Shown: positions 16,174 to 25,199, counted from the stretch's first letter. The stretch is DNA of 64,000 nucleotides from Alphaproteobacteria bacterium (GCA_015654635.1 JAATGP010000008.1:62001-126000); one strand, 5' to 3'. Notes: generated by a model not told the origin, from the letters alone. Numbers and translations are program-made.

Positions 16174-17196
16174 ATGAAGCGTTGGCGCGCATTGTTGCAG
16201 GATGGGGGGCATCGCAACGTCCCCACACTCGACGCCGATGCCGCCTGCATGGTGGAAGCCCTCGCAGGGTGCAATTACCTGCCGGGCGCGGATGTGGAGC
16301 TTATCCGCAAACACCATACCCATAGCTTGGCTCGCTTTGCAGCGCCGCTGGAAGAGATCGGCAAAATCACCCGCATCGCGCGTTCCGCCGATTCGGTCCC
16401 GCCGCTGATTGTGTTGCGGCCCATCGGTGCCGCGCCGGGAGCGCTTCCGGCGCTGATTTATTTGCATGGCGGCGGTTGGACCTTCGGCGATTGGACTTTG
16501 TACGAGCCGTTTCTCCGCCGCTTGGCCAATGCGACCGGGCGCGTGGTGGTCGCGGTCGATTATCGCTTGGCGCCGGAACACCCCTTTCCTGCGGCCTTGG
16601 AAGATGCCTGGAATGCGCTTGAGTGGGTGGCGGCCAACGCGCCTTGGATCGGTGTCGATGCGGATCGGATCGCGCTGGGCGGTGACGATGCGGGCGGCAA
16701 TCTCGCCGCGGTCACGGCTCTGGCGGCGCGCGATGGCTTGGTTGGGGTCTCGTTGCAATTCCAGCTGCTGATTTATCCCTGTCTCGACATGACGGCGAGC
16801 CTGCCGTGCCATGACGCCATTCCCTGGTCCTATCCGTTGACGCGCGAGATCTATGCATGGTGCCGCGACAACTACGTCGGTGCCTTCCCCGAACGGGAAG
16901 ACTGGCATTTGTCACCGCTCACGGTCGAAGACCTTGGCGGTCTCGCCCCCACGATCATGGTCTACGCTGGTTGTGATCCGCTGGGCGATGAAGCCGCGCT
17001 TTATTGTTCTCGGCTCACGCGCGCCGGGGTCGCGGTCGCGCCGCTCTTCTTTCCTGGCATGATGCATGGCTTCATTACCATGGCGATCCCGGCCTCATCC
17101 GATGCGATCGGCAAAATCGCCTCGGTGATGGGCGCATGCTGCGGGTCGCGCGCCGGGGGCGGCGAGCCGGTCGCCTTTGAGGCACCCCTGGCGTGA
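16174..17196 (+). CDS. HSL-family alpha/beta hydrolase with Asp in place of the nucleophile Ser
   Basis: A 340-residue hormone-sensitive-lipase-type hydrolase. The oxyanion motif HGGGW (YLHGGGWTFGDW) and the cap region are clear. The nucleophile elbow reads GGDDAGGNLA where the family has GDSAGG: residue 172, coded GAT at 16687-16689, is Asp. The acid (CDPLGDEA) and His (MMHGFI) are retained. It could be inactive, or use an Asp nucleophile as in haloalkane dehalogenases and epoxide hydrolases. No clear ribosome site precedes the ATG. Divergent from the Rrf2 regulator and convergent with the sulfatase, so it is probably part of the same regulon. Confidence 0.8.
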   Translation: MKRWRALLQDGGHRNVPTLDADAACMVEALAGCNYLPGADVELIRKHHTHSLARFAAPLEEIGKITRIARSADSVPPLIVLRPIGAAPGALPALIYLHGGGWTFGDWTLYEPFLRRLANATGRVVVAVDYRLAPEHPFPAALEDAWNALEWVAANAPWIGVDADRIALGGDDAGGNLAAVTALAARDGLVGVSLQFQLLIYPCLDMTASLPCHDAIPWSYPLTREIYAWCRDNYVGAFPEREDWHLSPLTVEDLGGLAPTIMVYAGCDPLGDEAALYCSRLTRAGVAVAPLFFPGMMHGFITMAIPASSDAIGKIASVMGACCGSRAGGGEPVAFEAPLA

Positions 17197-17204
17197 GCGC
17201 CCAA

Positions 17205-17233
17205 AGAAAAGGGCGGCCCTTGCGAGCCGCCCT
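17205..17233 (-). terminator. Terminator of the arylsulfatase gene
   Basis: AGGGCGGC (17210-17217) pairs perfectly with GCCGCCCT (17226-17233). On the minus strand the hairpin is followed by TTTCTTTGG, so it ends the leftward sulfatase transcript 28 bp after the stop codon. Confidence 0.7.
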
Positions 17234-17260
17234 GAGGTATTGGCCGGGAAATTGGCCGCA

Positions 17261-19597
17261 TTATTTCAAATCGAGTGTCACCGTATCGATCGTCCCGTTA
17301 AAGGCGAACGGGGCTTTGTAGGCTTTGCTGACAGGCGTGCCGAGGTCTTTGCCCACATCCAGCGATTCGGCATAGACGGCGGCGTAATTGGCAATTTTTG
17401 TCTCACCGATGATGGCGCCATCGATGCTCAAAGTGGCTTTGCCGGTGGCGACGCCGAGATAGGTTGCGATCAGATCCTGACCGGCCGGGCTCGGATCGAA
17501 GCTGACATCGACGTTCAGATGGACTTTACCGGCCTTGAGCGGTTTGGTGCCGGTAATCTTCCCCGCCACGTGGCCGAAGGCATTGATCTCGAACACCGGC
17601 AGGCCGTCTTTCACATAAAGCGTAAAGCCGCCTTCGTTGCCGCCCTCGGCGACGATGACGCCGTTGGTTTTGCCGGCCGGTATCACCACATCTGCGGAAA
17701 TCGTGTGGTTGCGGTGCTTGAGGAAGCCGAAGGTTGCCGGCGGAATGCGTTCGACACCCGAACGGAAAACAAAATGATTGCGCCAGCCGCCAGCCGTCGG
17801 CGTCAGGCCGAAGCCCGGCGTCAAGGGATAGACATTGTTCCGCTTGGCTTCGCTGTCGAACAGATCTTGCAGCTCCTTCAGCTTTTCGGGATGGGTGGCG
17901 GCCAGATCATGCGCCTGGCTGTAATCCTCTGTGAGATTGTAAAGCTCCCAGGGGTGATCCACGGCGGGCGATTTGTTGATGCTGAGCAGGTCCCAGGGCA
18001 GAAGGCTGCGCTTGCCCGCCCACCAGCCATCCTTGTAGATGCCGATATTGCCCAGCATTTCGAAATACTGGATGGCGTGGGTGCTGGGTGCGCTCGGCGC
18101 ATCGAAACTGTAGGCGAAGCTGGCGCCTTCCAGCGGCAATTGCTTGGCGCCGTTGACGACATCGGGCGCTTTGATACCGGCCGCTTCATAAATCGTGGGT
18201 GCGATATCCACCACATGATGGAACTGTCCGCGCACGGCGCCCTTGTCTTTGATTTTGGCCGGCCAGGAGACAATCAACGGGTCCGTGGTGCCGCCGAGAT
18301 GCGAGGCGACCTGCTTGGTCCATTGGAAGGGGGCATCAAGGCCCCAGGCCCAGCCCGCGGCGTAGTGATTGAAGTATTCGTCGCTGCCGAGCTTTTCGAT
18401 CACCTTGGTGCGTTCGGCAGTGGAAGCCGCTTTGCCCTCGACCGTGTGGGCGTCATCGCCTTCCAGGCCGCCTTCGGCGCTGGCGCCGTTGTCGCCGACG
18501 ATATAAAGCACCAGCGTGTTGTCGCTTTTGCCTTCGTCCGCCACGGCTTTCAGCACCCGCCCGACTTCGTGATCGGTCTGCTCCAGAAAGCCCGCATAGA
18601 CTTCGGCTTGGCGCGACAGCAGCTTCTTCTGCTCCGGCGTCAGGGAATCCCAGGCTGGCAGCTCTTTGGGCCGCGCTGTCAGTTCGGCATTGGCCGGAAT
18701 GACGCCGGCCGCCTTTTGCCGCGCGAAGGTCTCCTCCCGCAACTTGTCCCAGCCTTGATCGAACTTGCCTTTGTATTTGGCGATCCATTGCGGGGCGACA
18801 TGGTGAGGGGTGTGGGCTGCGCCGGTCGCGAAATAAAGGAAGAAGGGTTTGTCGGGCGCCACGGCGTCATGCTGGTGCAGCCAGGTGATCGCGTCATTGG
18901 CGAGATCGGTGGTCAGATGATAACCCTGGGCCGGTGTGGCGCCGGGTTCGACGGGTGTCGTGTTGCGGTAAAGGCGCGGGTGCCACTGGCTGTCTTCGCC
19001 GCCGAGGAAGCCATAGAAATATTCGAAGCCCAATCCGGTGGGCCAATGGTTGAAGGGGCCGACGGGGCTGATTTCCCAGGCCGGCGTATTATGCCACTTG
19101 CCGAAGGCTGCGGTGGAATAACCGTTATCCTTCAAGACTTCTGCAATGGTGGCGGCGCTGCGCGGCCACGTCATGCTGTATCCAGGATAACCCGAAGCGC
19201 CTTCGGTCACCAAACCAAAACCGATTTCGTGGTCGTTACGCCCGGAGAGCAGGGCGGCGCGCGTCGGTGAGCACAGCGCATTGACGTGGAAGTTGTTGTA
19301 GCGCAGGCCCGATTGCGCCAGTTGATCCAGCACCGGCGCTTGAATCGGGCCGCCGCTGACGGATGTAGCCCCGAAGCCGACATCATCGAGCAGGATGACG
19401 ATCACGTTCGGCGCCCCCTTTGGGGCCTTAACCGCTTGCGGCCAGCTCGGCACCGACTTGTTGCGGTCGGGATCGATTTTGCCCGCGAAGGGGGCTGGCT
19501 CTTTCGGCAGCACCTCATCGGCCAATGCCTGACCACCCGAACCGGTCAACACGGCCGCCCCGCCCAGCAGGGCTTTAAACGCACGATGTTTGCTCAC
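17261..19597 (-). CDS. Arylsulfatase (formylglycine-dependent)
   Basis: A 778-residue exported sulfatase. The N-terminus is a signal peptide ending near residue 26 (GGQALA). The metal-binding pair is Asp71-Asp72 in VILLDDVGFG. The formylglycine Cys109 is in CSPTRAALLSGR (C-x-P-T-R, a variant of CxPSR). The C-terminal ~150 residues form a beta-rich extension seen in large PAS-type arylsulfatases. GTG 19597 has GGAGAGGAG upstream. It is divergent from its anaerobic maturase and carries its own terminator. It should release sulfate from aryl or alkyl sulfate esters in the periplasm for sulfur supply. Confidence 0.93.
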   Translation of the reverse strand: MSKHRAFKALLGGAAVLTGSGGQALADEVLPKEPAPFAGKIDPDRNKSVPSWPQAVKAPKGAPNVIVILLDDVGFGATSVSGGPIQAPVLDQLAQSGLRYNNFHVNALCSPTRAALLSGRNDHEIGFGLVTEGASGYPGYSMTWPRSAATIAEVLKDNGYSTAAFGKWHNTPAWEISPVGPFNHWPTGLGFEYFYGFLGGEDSQWHPRLYRNTTPVEPGATPAQGYHLTTDLANDAITWLHQHDAVAPDKPFFLYFATGAAHTPHHVAPQWIAKYKGKFDQGWDKLREETFARQKAAGVIPANAELTARPKELPAWDSLTPEQKKLLSRQAEVYAGFLEQTDHEVGRVLKAVADEGKSDNTLVLYIVGDNGASAEGGLEGDDAHTVEGKAASTAERTKVIEKLGSDEYFNHYAAGWAWGLDAPFQWTKQVASHLGGTTDPLIVSWPAKIKDKGAVRGQFHHVVDIAPTIYEAAGIKAPDVVNGAKQLPLEGASFAYSFDAPSAPSTHAIQYFEMLGNIGIYKDGWWAGKRSLLPWDLLSINKSPAVDHPWELYNLTEDYSQAHDLAATHPEKLKELQDLFDSEAKRNNVYPLTPGFGLTPTAGGWRNHFVFRSGVERIPPATFGFLKHRNHTISADVVIPAGKTNGVIVAEGGNEGGFTLYVKDGLPVFEINAFGHVAGKITGTKPLKAGKVHLNVDVSFDPSPAGQDLIATYLGVATGKATLSIDGAIIGETKIANYAAVYAESLDVGKDLGTPVSKAYKAPFAFNGTIDTVTLDLK

Positions 19598-19668
19598 GCT
19601 ATTCTCCTCTCCGCCAATTCTACAAATCAGTTCTGCGCTTTGCAGCGATCCCCAAACCGACTACATCA

Positions 19669-19693
19669 TTGAGTCGATCAAACTAGTAGACAA
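19669..19693. promoter_or_regulatory. Candidate Rrf2 operator, site C
   Basis: The motif GAGTCGATCAAACTAGTAGA (19671-19690) followed by C is a partial palindrome with outer GTC/GAC (19673 and 19691). It is centred in the divergent promoter region of the sulfatase and its maturase, 60-95 bp from both starts, and aligns with sites B and D. Confidence 0.55.
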
Positions 19694-19750
19694 AAGACGG
19701 CGGCTGCGTCAAATAGTCAATGGCCGGATGGGCTGTCGTACGGCGGCGTT

Positions 19751-21025
19751 ATGGGATGTGCAGGGGTTATGGCAAACGAATTCATCGCAGAGCCGGTGGC
19801 AAGCCGGACGGGTTTTCATGTGATGGCCAAGCCGAGCGGCCCGGCCTGCAATCTTCATTGCGATTACTGCTTCTATCTCGAAAAAGAAGCGCTGTTCGAG
19901 CCCAAGAAACAGCGGCGCATGTCGCCTGAGGTCTTGGACGCCTATGTCCGCAATACCATTCAGTCGTCTCCGGCAGAAGGTCCGGTCACCTTCACCTGGC
20001 AGGGCGGCGAGCCGACACTTTTGGGTCTCGCGTTCTACAAGCAGGCCTTGGCATTGCAGCGCCATTACGGCGCCGGGCGCACCATCCAGAATACCTTTCA
20101 GACCAATGGCACGCTCATCGACGATGAATGGGCGGCGTTTTTTGCCGAAAACCAATTTCTCATCGGGCTCAGCCTCGATGGCCCGGCGCATATCCATGAC
20201 CGTTACCGGCGTTATCGCTCCGGCGCCCCGTCGCATCATCTCGTCATGGCGGCGCTGGAGCGCCTGCAGCGTCATGGTGTTGCTTACAACATCATGGCCT
20301 GCGTGGACCGCCACTCCTCGCAGCATCCCGCGGAAATCTACCGTTTTTTCAAGAGCCTAGGGGTTCGCTTCATCCAGTTCATTCCAATTGTGGAGCGGCT
20401 GGCGGGAACCGCCTATGCAGAGGAGGGCTTCAGCCTGCAAGGGCCCGGTGTCAAAGGTGAGGCGAGCGTCGCGCCCTTTGCGGTCGAGCCTCTTGCCTGG
20501 GGCCAATTCCTCACCACCATCTTCGAGGAATGGCGCCGCTTCGATGTCGGCTCGGTTTATGTGATGAATTTTGAGTGGTCGCTGGCCGCCTATATGGGCG
20601 AGCCCGGCGTCGTTTGTGTGCATCAGGAAAACTGCGGCCGCGCCGTCATCACCGAGCACAACGGCGATGTTTTTTCCTGCGATCATTTTGTCTATCCCGA
20701 ATATAAACTCGGCAACCTCACCAGCGACAGCATCGCGCAGATGGTCGATTCCGCGCGCCAGCAGGCCTTTGGCCGTGCCAAATCGGAAACGCTTCCGGCG
20801 CAATGCCGCTCCTGCAAATATCTCGGCGGCTGCTGGGGCGGCTGTCCCAAGCATCGCTTTTTGACGACCGTGGATGGCGAGCCCGGACTGAACTATCTTT
20901 GCGGGGGATATTGGCACTACCTCAAACACATCTCGCCCTTCCTGAAATTGATTGCGGGGCTAATCCGCGAGGGCCGTCAGCCAGCGGAAATCATGGCCAT
21001 GGATATCCTTGTCGCCGGGCGGTGA
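19751..21025 (+). CDS. Anaerobic sulfatase-maturating enzyme (radical SAM/SPASM)
   Basis: A 424-residue anSME that converts the sulfatase active-site Cys/Ser to formylglycine. The SAM cluster is Cys33, Cys37, Cys40 (CNLHCDYC). The C-terminal SPASM region carries the auxiliary-cluster cysteines (CVHQENC, DVFSCDHF, CRSCKYLGGCWGGCPKHRF). The start is uncertain: ATG 19751 or ATG 19769; neither has an ideal ribosome site. Divergent from the Cys-type arylsulfatase, its evident substrate, across a shared operator (site C). Confidence 0.93.
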   Translation: MGCAGVMANEFIAEPVASRTGFHVMAKPSGPACNLHCDYCFYLEKEALFEPKKQRRMSPEVLDAYVRNTIQSSPAEGPVTFTWQGGEPTLLGLAFYKQALALQRHYGAGRTIQNTFQTNGTLIDDEWAAFFAENQFLIGLSLDGPAHIHDRYRRYRSGAPSHHLVMAALERLQRHGVAYNIMACVDRHSSQHPAEIYRFFKSLGVRFIQFIPIVERLAGTAYAEEGFSLQGPGVKGEASVAPFAVEPLAWGQFLTTIFEEWRRFDVGSVYVMNFEWSLAAYMGEPGVVCVHQENCGRAVITEHNGDVFSCDHFVYPEYKLGNLTSDSIAQMVDSARQQAFGRAKSETLPAQCRSCKYLGGCWGGCPKHRFLTTVDGEPGLNYLCGGYWHYLKHISPFLKLIAGLIREGRQPAEIMAMDILVAGR

Positions 21026-21041
21026 TGCGCTTGCTTGACGC

Positions 21042-21079
21042 ACTATCTATAGTTATTTAATAGACAAACTAATGTTAGT
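21042..21079. promoter_or_regulatory. Candidate Rrf2 operator, site E, with nested palindromes
   Basis: TCTAT (21046-21050) and ATAGA (21060-21064) with a 9-bp centre match the geometry of site F. Overlapping perfect repeats ACTAT-CT-ATAGT (21042-21053) and ACTAA-TG-TTAGT (21068-21079) are also present. The cluster lies 50-85 bp before the TonB receptor start. Confidence 0.5.
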
Positions 21080-21126
21080 GTTGCTGGCGTCAAGCGGCGC
21101 GTCGCCGCTGCGAGGGGGATTTGTCG

Positions 21127-23547
21127 ATGAAGAGTGTGGTTCGTGTGCGCCCTGCGTTGCTGTTGTTGGGCGGAATTTCTGCGTTGGCCCTTTGCGGAAC
21201 GGCTTTGGCGGCAACCGCGGATAGCGACGATCAGCAAGTTGCGCTCAATGCCGATGCCTCGGCGAAATACGCGGCGGCTGCCGGAGGCTCAGAGGTTGTC
21301 TTGGTAACGGCGCGCCGCCGCGAGGAAACGGCGCAGTCGGTGCCCATCACCTTGGATGTTTTAGGCTCCGTCCAAATCGAAAGGGCCGGGCAATATACGT
21401 TGCAGCAGTTGCAAATTTCCGTGCCCACGCTGGTGGCGACCAATTACAATGCGCGCAACGCCAACCTCAACATTCGCGGCCTCGGCAGCAATGTCACAAC
21501 CGCCAACGATGGCATGGAGAACGGTGTCGGCTTTTACATCGACCAGGTTTATTACGGCCGCGTCGGCTTGACCCAGTTTGACCTGATCGATATCGACCAG
21601 ATCGAAGTGTTGCATGGGCCTCAGGGCACGCTGTTCGGCAAGAATACGACTGCCGGCGCCATCAATATCACGACACGCAAGCCCAGCTTCGACCCGGAGG
21701 CGCGGTTCTCCGTGAGCGGTGGCGATTTTGGTTATTATCAGGCCCAAGCCTCCGTGACCGGCCCGCTTCTTGGCGACAAACTGGCCGGGCGGATTTCGGT
21801 TTCCGAAACCCGCAACAGCGGTTTTGTTCGGGATATTACCACCAACACCCGCGCTTACGACTACAACAACTTCAATGCGCGCGGGCAGTTGCTCGCCGAT
21901 GTGACCGAAGATCTTGAGTTCCGCCTGATCACGGATTTTTCGCGTCAGAAGCGCCATTGCTGCGTCAATCTCGACGACGGCGTGGTCACCACCTACGACA
22001 ACGGCACGCCCATCGCCGACAATTTCTATCAGAAGGCGGCGCGGGCCGGTTACACGCTACCGGCAAACAGCGCCTTCGATCACATCACCGATGCGGATTC
22101 GCCGTTCCAGGCCAACATGGAACAATGGGGCGTTTCGCTCCAAGGCGATTGGAAGCTGGGGGGCGGCACGCTGACCTCGGTTACCGCCTACCGGCAGTGG
22201 AACTGGTATCCGCGCAACGACAACGACATCATCGCCTTGCCGGTTATCACGCAGGGGCACATTATCGACCACCAGCAGCAATGGAGTCAGGAAGTCCGCT
22301 ACGCCTCGGCGGCGAGCGACAGCTTCGATTATCAAGTCGGCCTCTATTATTTCTGGCAGATCATCGACGGCTACACGACTCTGCAATATGGCGCGGCGGC
22401 ACCCTCGTGGTTTCTGGGCTCAAACACGGCGCTCTATCAGGCGGCACTGAGCGGCTATACGACAGGGGCTCCGTCCAATCCTGAGACGACCTCCTATGCC
22501 GCCTTCGGACAGGCCAACTGGCATATCACGCCAGCGCTCACGCTGACCGGCGGGCTTCGCTACTCCTATGAGGATAAGCAAGGCTCCTACAACAACAGCG
22601 TTATCGGGGGGGCGAATATTTCAAGCCTCCCGGCGGCTTCGCAAGCGGCCATACTCGCCATCCGCAGCAGTTTCTCCCGCCCCCAGGCCTATTCCGCCAA
22701 GCTGCATAGCGGCAGCCTTTCGGGCCTGGCCACCATCTCCTATCAATGGTCGCCGGCGTTTCTCACATATGCCACCTATTCGCATGGCGAAAAGTCGGGC
22801 GGCATCAACCTGACTCAACTCCCCATCTCGCTTCTCGATCCTGTGGTAAAGCCCGAAGTGGTGGACAGCTACGAAGTCGGAGCCAAAACGCAGTGGTTCG
22901 ATTCCACGCTGACGATCAACACCTCGCTGTTCTGGACAGATGTCAGCGATTACCAGACCCAGGTGTTCGATCCCAATCCCCCCTACGGGTCGAGCATATC
23001 CAATATCCCCAGCGTGCGTTCGCGCGGCGTCGAGGCCAGCGTGTTTTGGGCGCCCCTCGATAATTTGAGCTTTGCGGGCGGTTCGTCCTACACCGATGCC
23101 GTCTATGTCAGCTATCCGACCGGTCCGGCGCCGACCGAATGGGGTCCGACCACGGTCTATCCCTATGCCGATCTGAGTGGAAAGCCTCTCGGCAGCGCGC
23201 CGAAATGGGTGTTCACGCTGAGTGCGGATGCCAGCCACGCTTTGGGGATCACGGCGCCTGCCGGGCTGGGCGCGCTGGAGGGCTACATCCATCTCGATAC
23301 GCGCTACCAAACCTCAAATTACACCGCGGTCAGCGACTCGCGCTACTCTTTGGTCGGCGCTTACGATCTTACCAATCTGCGCGTCGGCATCCGCTCCGAC
23401 GACGTGCATTGGGATTTGAGCTTCTTCGCCAACAATCTCTTCAACACGCAATATTTGCTGGCGCGCAGTTTAGCCACCACCGGCCAGATCTCGGGTGTGC
23501 CGGGTGATCCGCGCATGGTCGGGCTGACGCTTAAAGTGACGTATTGA
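21127..23547 (+). CDS. TonB-dependent outer-membrane receptor
   Basis: A complete receptor of 806 residues from ATG 21127 (GAGGGGG 8 nt upstream; an in-frame TTG at 21121 is too close to it). Signal peptide ends near ALAATA. The plug contains LNIRGLGSNVTTANDG and IEVLHGPQGTLFGKNTTAGAINITTRKP; the barrel ends in GDPRMVGLTLKVTY. It follows the maturase gene but has its own promoter region (site E). A sulfate-ester ligand, substrate of the neighbouring sulfatase, is a plausible guess. Confidence 0.93.
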   Translation: MKSVVRVRPALLLLGGISALALCGTALAATADSDDQQVALNADASAKYAAAAGGSEVVLVTARRREETAQSVPITLDVLGSVQIERAGQYTLQQLQISVPTLVATNYNARNANLNIRGLGSNVTTANDGMENGVGFYIDQVYYGRVGLTQFDLIDIDQIEVLHGPQGTLFGKNTTAGAINITTRKPSFDPEARFSVSGGDFGYYQAQASVTGPLLGDKLAGRISVSETRNSGFVRDITTNTRAYDYNNFNARGQLLADVTEDLEFRLITDFSRQKRHCCVNLDDGVVTTYDNGTPIADNFYQKAARAGYTLPANSAFDHITDADSPFQANMEQWGVSLQGDWKLGGGTLTSVTAYRQWNWYPRNDNDIIALPVITQGHIIDHQQQWSQEVRYASAASDSFDYQVGLYYFWQIIDGYTTLQYGAAAPSWFLGSNTALYQAALSGYTTGAPSNPETTSYAAFGQANWHITPALTLTGGLRYSYEDKQGSYNNSVIGGANISSLPAASQAAILAIRSSFSRPQAYSAKLHSGSLSGLATISYQWSPAFLTYATYSHGEKSGGINLTQLPISLLDPVVKPEVVDSYEVGAKTQWFDSTLTINTSLFWTDVSDYQTQVFDPNPPYGSSISNIPSVRSRGVEASVFWAPLDNLSFAGGSSYTDAVYVSYPTGPAPTEWGPTTVYPYADLSGKPLGSAPKWVFTLSADASHALGITAPAGLGALEGYIHLDTRYQTSNYTAVSDSRYSLVGAYDLTNLRVGIRSDDVHWDLSFFANNLFNTQYLLARSLATTGQISGVPGDPRMVGLTLKVTY

Positions 23548-23560
23548 TGGAAGGGCTCAA

Positions 23561-23585
23561 GACGCGCGGCTGGTCCCCGCGTGTC
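23561..23585. terminator. Possible terminator hairpin between convergent genes
   Basis: GACGCGCGG (23561-23569) pairs with CCGCGTGTC (23577-23585) with one G-T wobble and a 7-nt loop. There is no T-run, so intrinsic termination is uncertain. Confidence 0.35.
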
Positions 23586-23664
23586 TGGTTCGGTGATGGA
23601 CAGATCGGCCTGGGCGTTGGACTGTTCCCCCGTAAGGGCGCCCGGGCCGATCGCATTTCAGCGG

Positions 23665-24033
23665 CTATTGGGTGTCCACAACGCCCTTTACCAGTGTGAC
23701 GGTCAGCTCCTGACCATTGTTTGTTGTGGTCCAGCTATCACCGACATTGCGCGCTTCGGCGGGTGTGCAGAGGGGGTTGTCGATCCCCGGCGGCGGCACA
23801 TCGAAGGTGCGGCAGATGGTATTGCCCTCGACCGTCCAGGTTCCGGCAAAGGTCATACCGTAGGCGGGCACCTTCAGGTCGAAGGTGTGATCGGCGCGAA
23901 GGTGAGTATAAGTCTCGGCGCGTCCCCCTTTGCTGATCGCCGTATTACCGAAAAAATTGTTCAGCACATCGTCTCCGGCTTGAATCGCCGTGGCTGAAAG
24001 AACAAAGGCAGTTGCCATCCACAAAGCTCGCAC
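23665..24033 (-). CDS. Small secreted protein of unknown function
   Basis: A 122-residue protein. GTG 24033 is the start: AAGGAG lies 7 nt upstream, while the open frame to 24120 has no site. The N-terminus is a signal peptide (MATAFVLSATAIQA then GDD). The mature part (about 100 residues) is a beta-rich, lipocalin-like pattern (AETYTHLRADHTFDLKVPAY, GTWTVEGNTICRTF) with two Cys that could form a disulfide in the periplasm. I do not recognise the family with certainty. Site D lies about 80 bp upstream, linking it to the proposed sulfur regulon. Confidence 0.75.
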   Translation of the reverse strand: MRALWMATAFVLSATAIQAGDDVLNNFFGNTAISKGGRAETYTHLRADHTFDLKVPAYGMTFAGTWTVEGNTICRTFDVPPPGIDNPLCTPAEARNVGDSWTTTNNGQELTVTLVKGVVDTQ

Positions 24034-24108
24034 GAATACTCTCCTTTTATACGTTGCGGGGCGCGGCCCTGCTGTTTGTCCGCCGTCCCCCCTCTGCGAT
24101 AAGATTAG

Positions 24109-24133
24109 TGAGTCTATCAAAAAGATAGATATA
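24109..24133. promoter_or_regulatory. Candidate Rrf2 operator, site D
   Basis: TCTATC (24113-24118) and GATAGA (24124-24129) form a perfect 6-bp inverted repeat around AAAAA, the cleanest copy of the proposed motif. It lies between the small secreted protein and the YghU-type gene. Confidence 0.55.
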
Positions 24134-24320
24134 ATATCCAGCCCCCGTCATGCGGTCTTAAATCCGTCGCACATCGGCGTGAGCGGCGGCGGCGCAAAAC
24201 GGCGGGAAAAATCGCGGCTCGCAGAATACCTCTTCTCGGGGTAAATTCGGGGTCCCTCTGGAAAGACCGCCGCCGTCCCCTTACATCACAGTCCTTCCGC
24301 CAAACGTCAGGAGTATCGCC

Positions 24321-25199
24321 ATGACCGATTCTACCGATTACGTGCCGCCGACGGTCTGGACCCCGCCCAAAGCCAACGGCGGCCGCTTTGCGAATATCAA
24401 CCGTCCTGTCGCCGGGCCGACGCATGAGAAGATACTGCCGGTCGGCCGCCATCCGCTGCAGCTCTATTCGCTGGCGACTCCCAATGGCGTCAAAGTTACG
24501 GTCATGCTGGAGGAGCTTCTGGCGCTCGGCCATAGCGGGGCGGAATATGACGCCTGGCTGATCAGGATCAACGAGGGCGATCAGTTCGGCAGCGGATTTG
24601 TGGCGATCAATCCGAACTCCAAAATCCCCGCGCTCGTGGATCATAGCGGGCCCCAGCCGGTCCGGGTTTTCGAATCCGGCTCGATCCTGTTCTACCTTGC
24701 CGAGAAGTTCGGCGCTTTCCTGCCCACCGAACCTGCGGCCCGCGCCGAATGCCTCTCCTGGCTGTTCTGGCAGATGGGCAGTGCGCCGTATCTGGGCGGC
24801 GGCTTCGGGCATTTTTACGCCTATGCACCGGCCAAGATCGAATACGCCATCGATCGCTTCGCCATGGAGGCCAAGCGCCAGCTTGATGTGCTGGACAGGC
24901 AACTCGCCGAGAACGAATTCATCGCGGGTGCGGATTACACCATCGCCGATATGGCGATCTGGCCTTGGTACGGCGGCCTTGCCAAAGGCTGGCTTTACGA
25001 CGCCGCCACATTCCTTGCCGTGCAAGATTACAAAAATGTGCAGCGCTGGGCCGATCTGATCGGCACCCGCCCAGCGGTGCAGCGCGGGCGGATGGTCAAC
25101 CGCGCCTTTGGCGACCCCGCAAGCCAGCTTCACGAACGCCACGACGCCAGCGATTTCGAGACCAAGACCGAAGACAAGCGGGCAGCGGAAAAGAAGTAG
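24321..25199 (+). CDS. yghU: YghU-type glutathione S-transferase / disulfide reductase
   Basis: A 292-residue protein of the YghU/YfcG nu-class: an N-terminal extension of about 45 residues, a thioredoxin-fold domain (PLQLYSLATPNGVKVTVMLEE; NPNSKIPALVD; VFESGSILFYLAEKFG) and an all-helical C-terminal domain. YghU of E. coli binds two glutathione molecules and reduces disulfides; the conserved NGVKVTVMLEE threonine/asparagine segment fits this. Ends in a charged Lys/Glu tail. It stands between the sulfur block and the Kef module and fits thiol homeostasis in both. Confidence 0.88.
   Translation: MTDSTDYVPPTVWTPPKANGGRFANINRPVAGPTHEKILPVGRHPLQLYSLATPNGVKVTVMLEELLALGHSGAEYDAWLIRINEGDQFGSGFVAINPNSKIPALVDHSGPQPVRVFESGSILFYLAEKFGAFLPTEPAARAECLSWLFWQMGSAPYLGGGFGHFYAYAPAKIEYAIDRFAMEAKRQLDVLDRQLAENEFIAGADYTIADMAIWPWYGGLAKGWLYDAATFLAVQDYKNVQRWADLIGTRPAVQRGRMVNRAFGDPASQLHERHDASDFETKTEDKRAAEKK

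Noticed and set aside
17177..19270. 697-residue open frame on the plus strand
   Set aside because: It is antisense to the arylsulfatase, which has all family motifs. High GC content keeps the opposite strand open. The translated product shows no recognisable domain.
19751..21025. Maturase as a PqqE- or ribosomal-peptide-modifying SPASM enzyme
   Set aside because: The divergent Cys-type sulfatase and the CX3CX2C plus SPASM layout fit anSME, and no precursor peptide gene is visible nearby.
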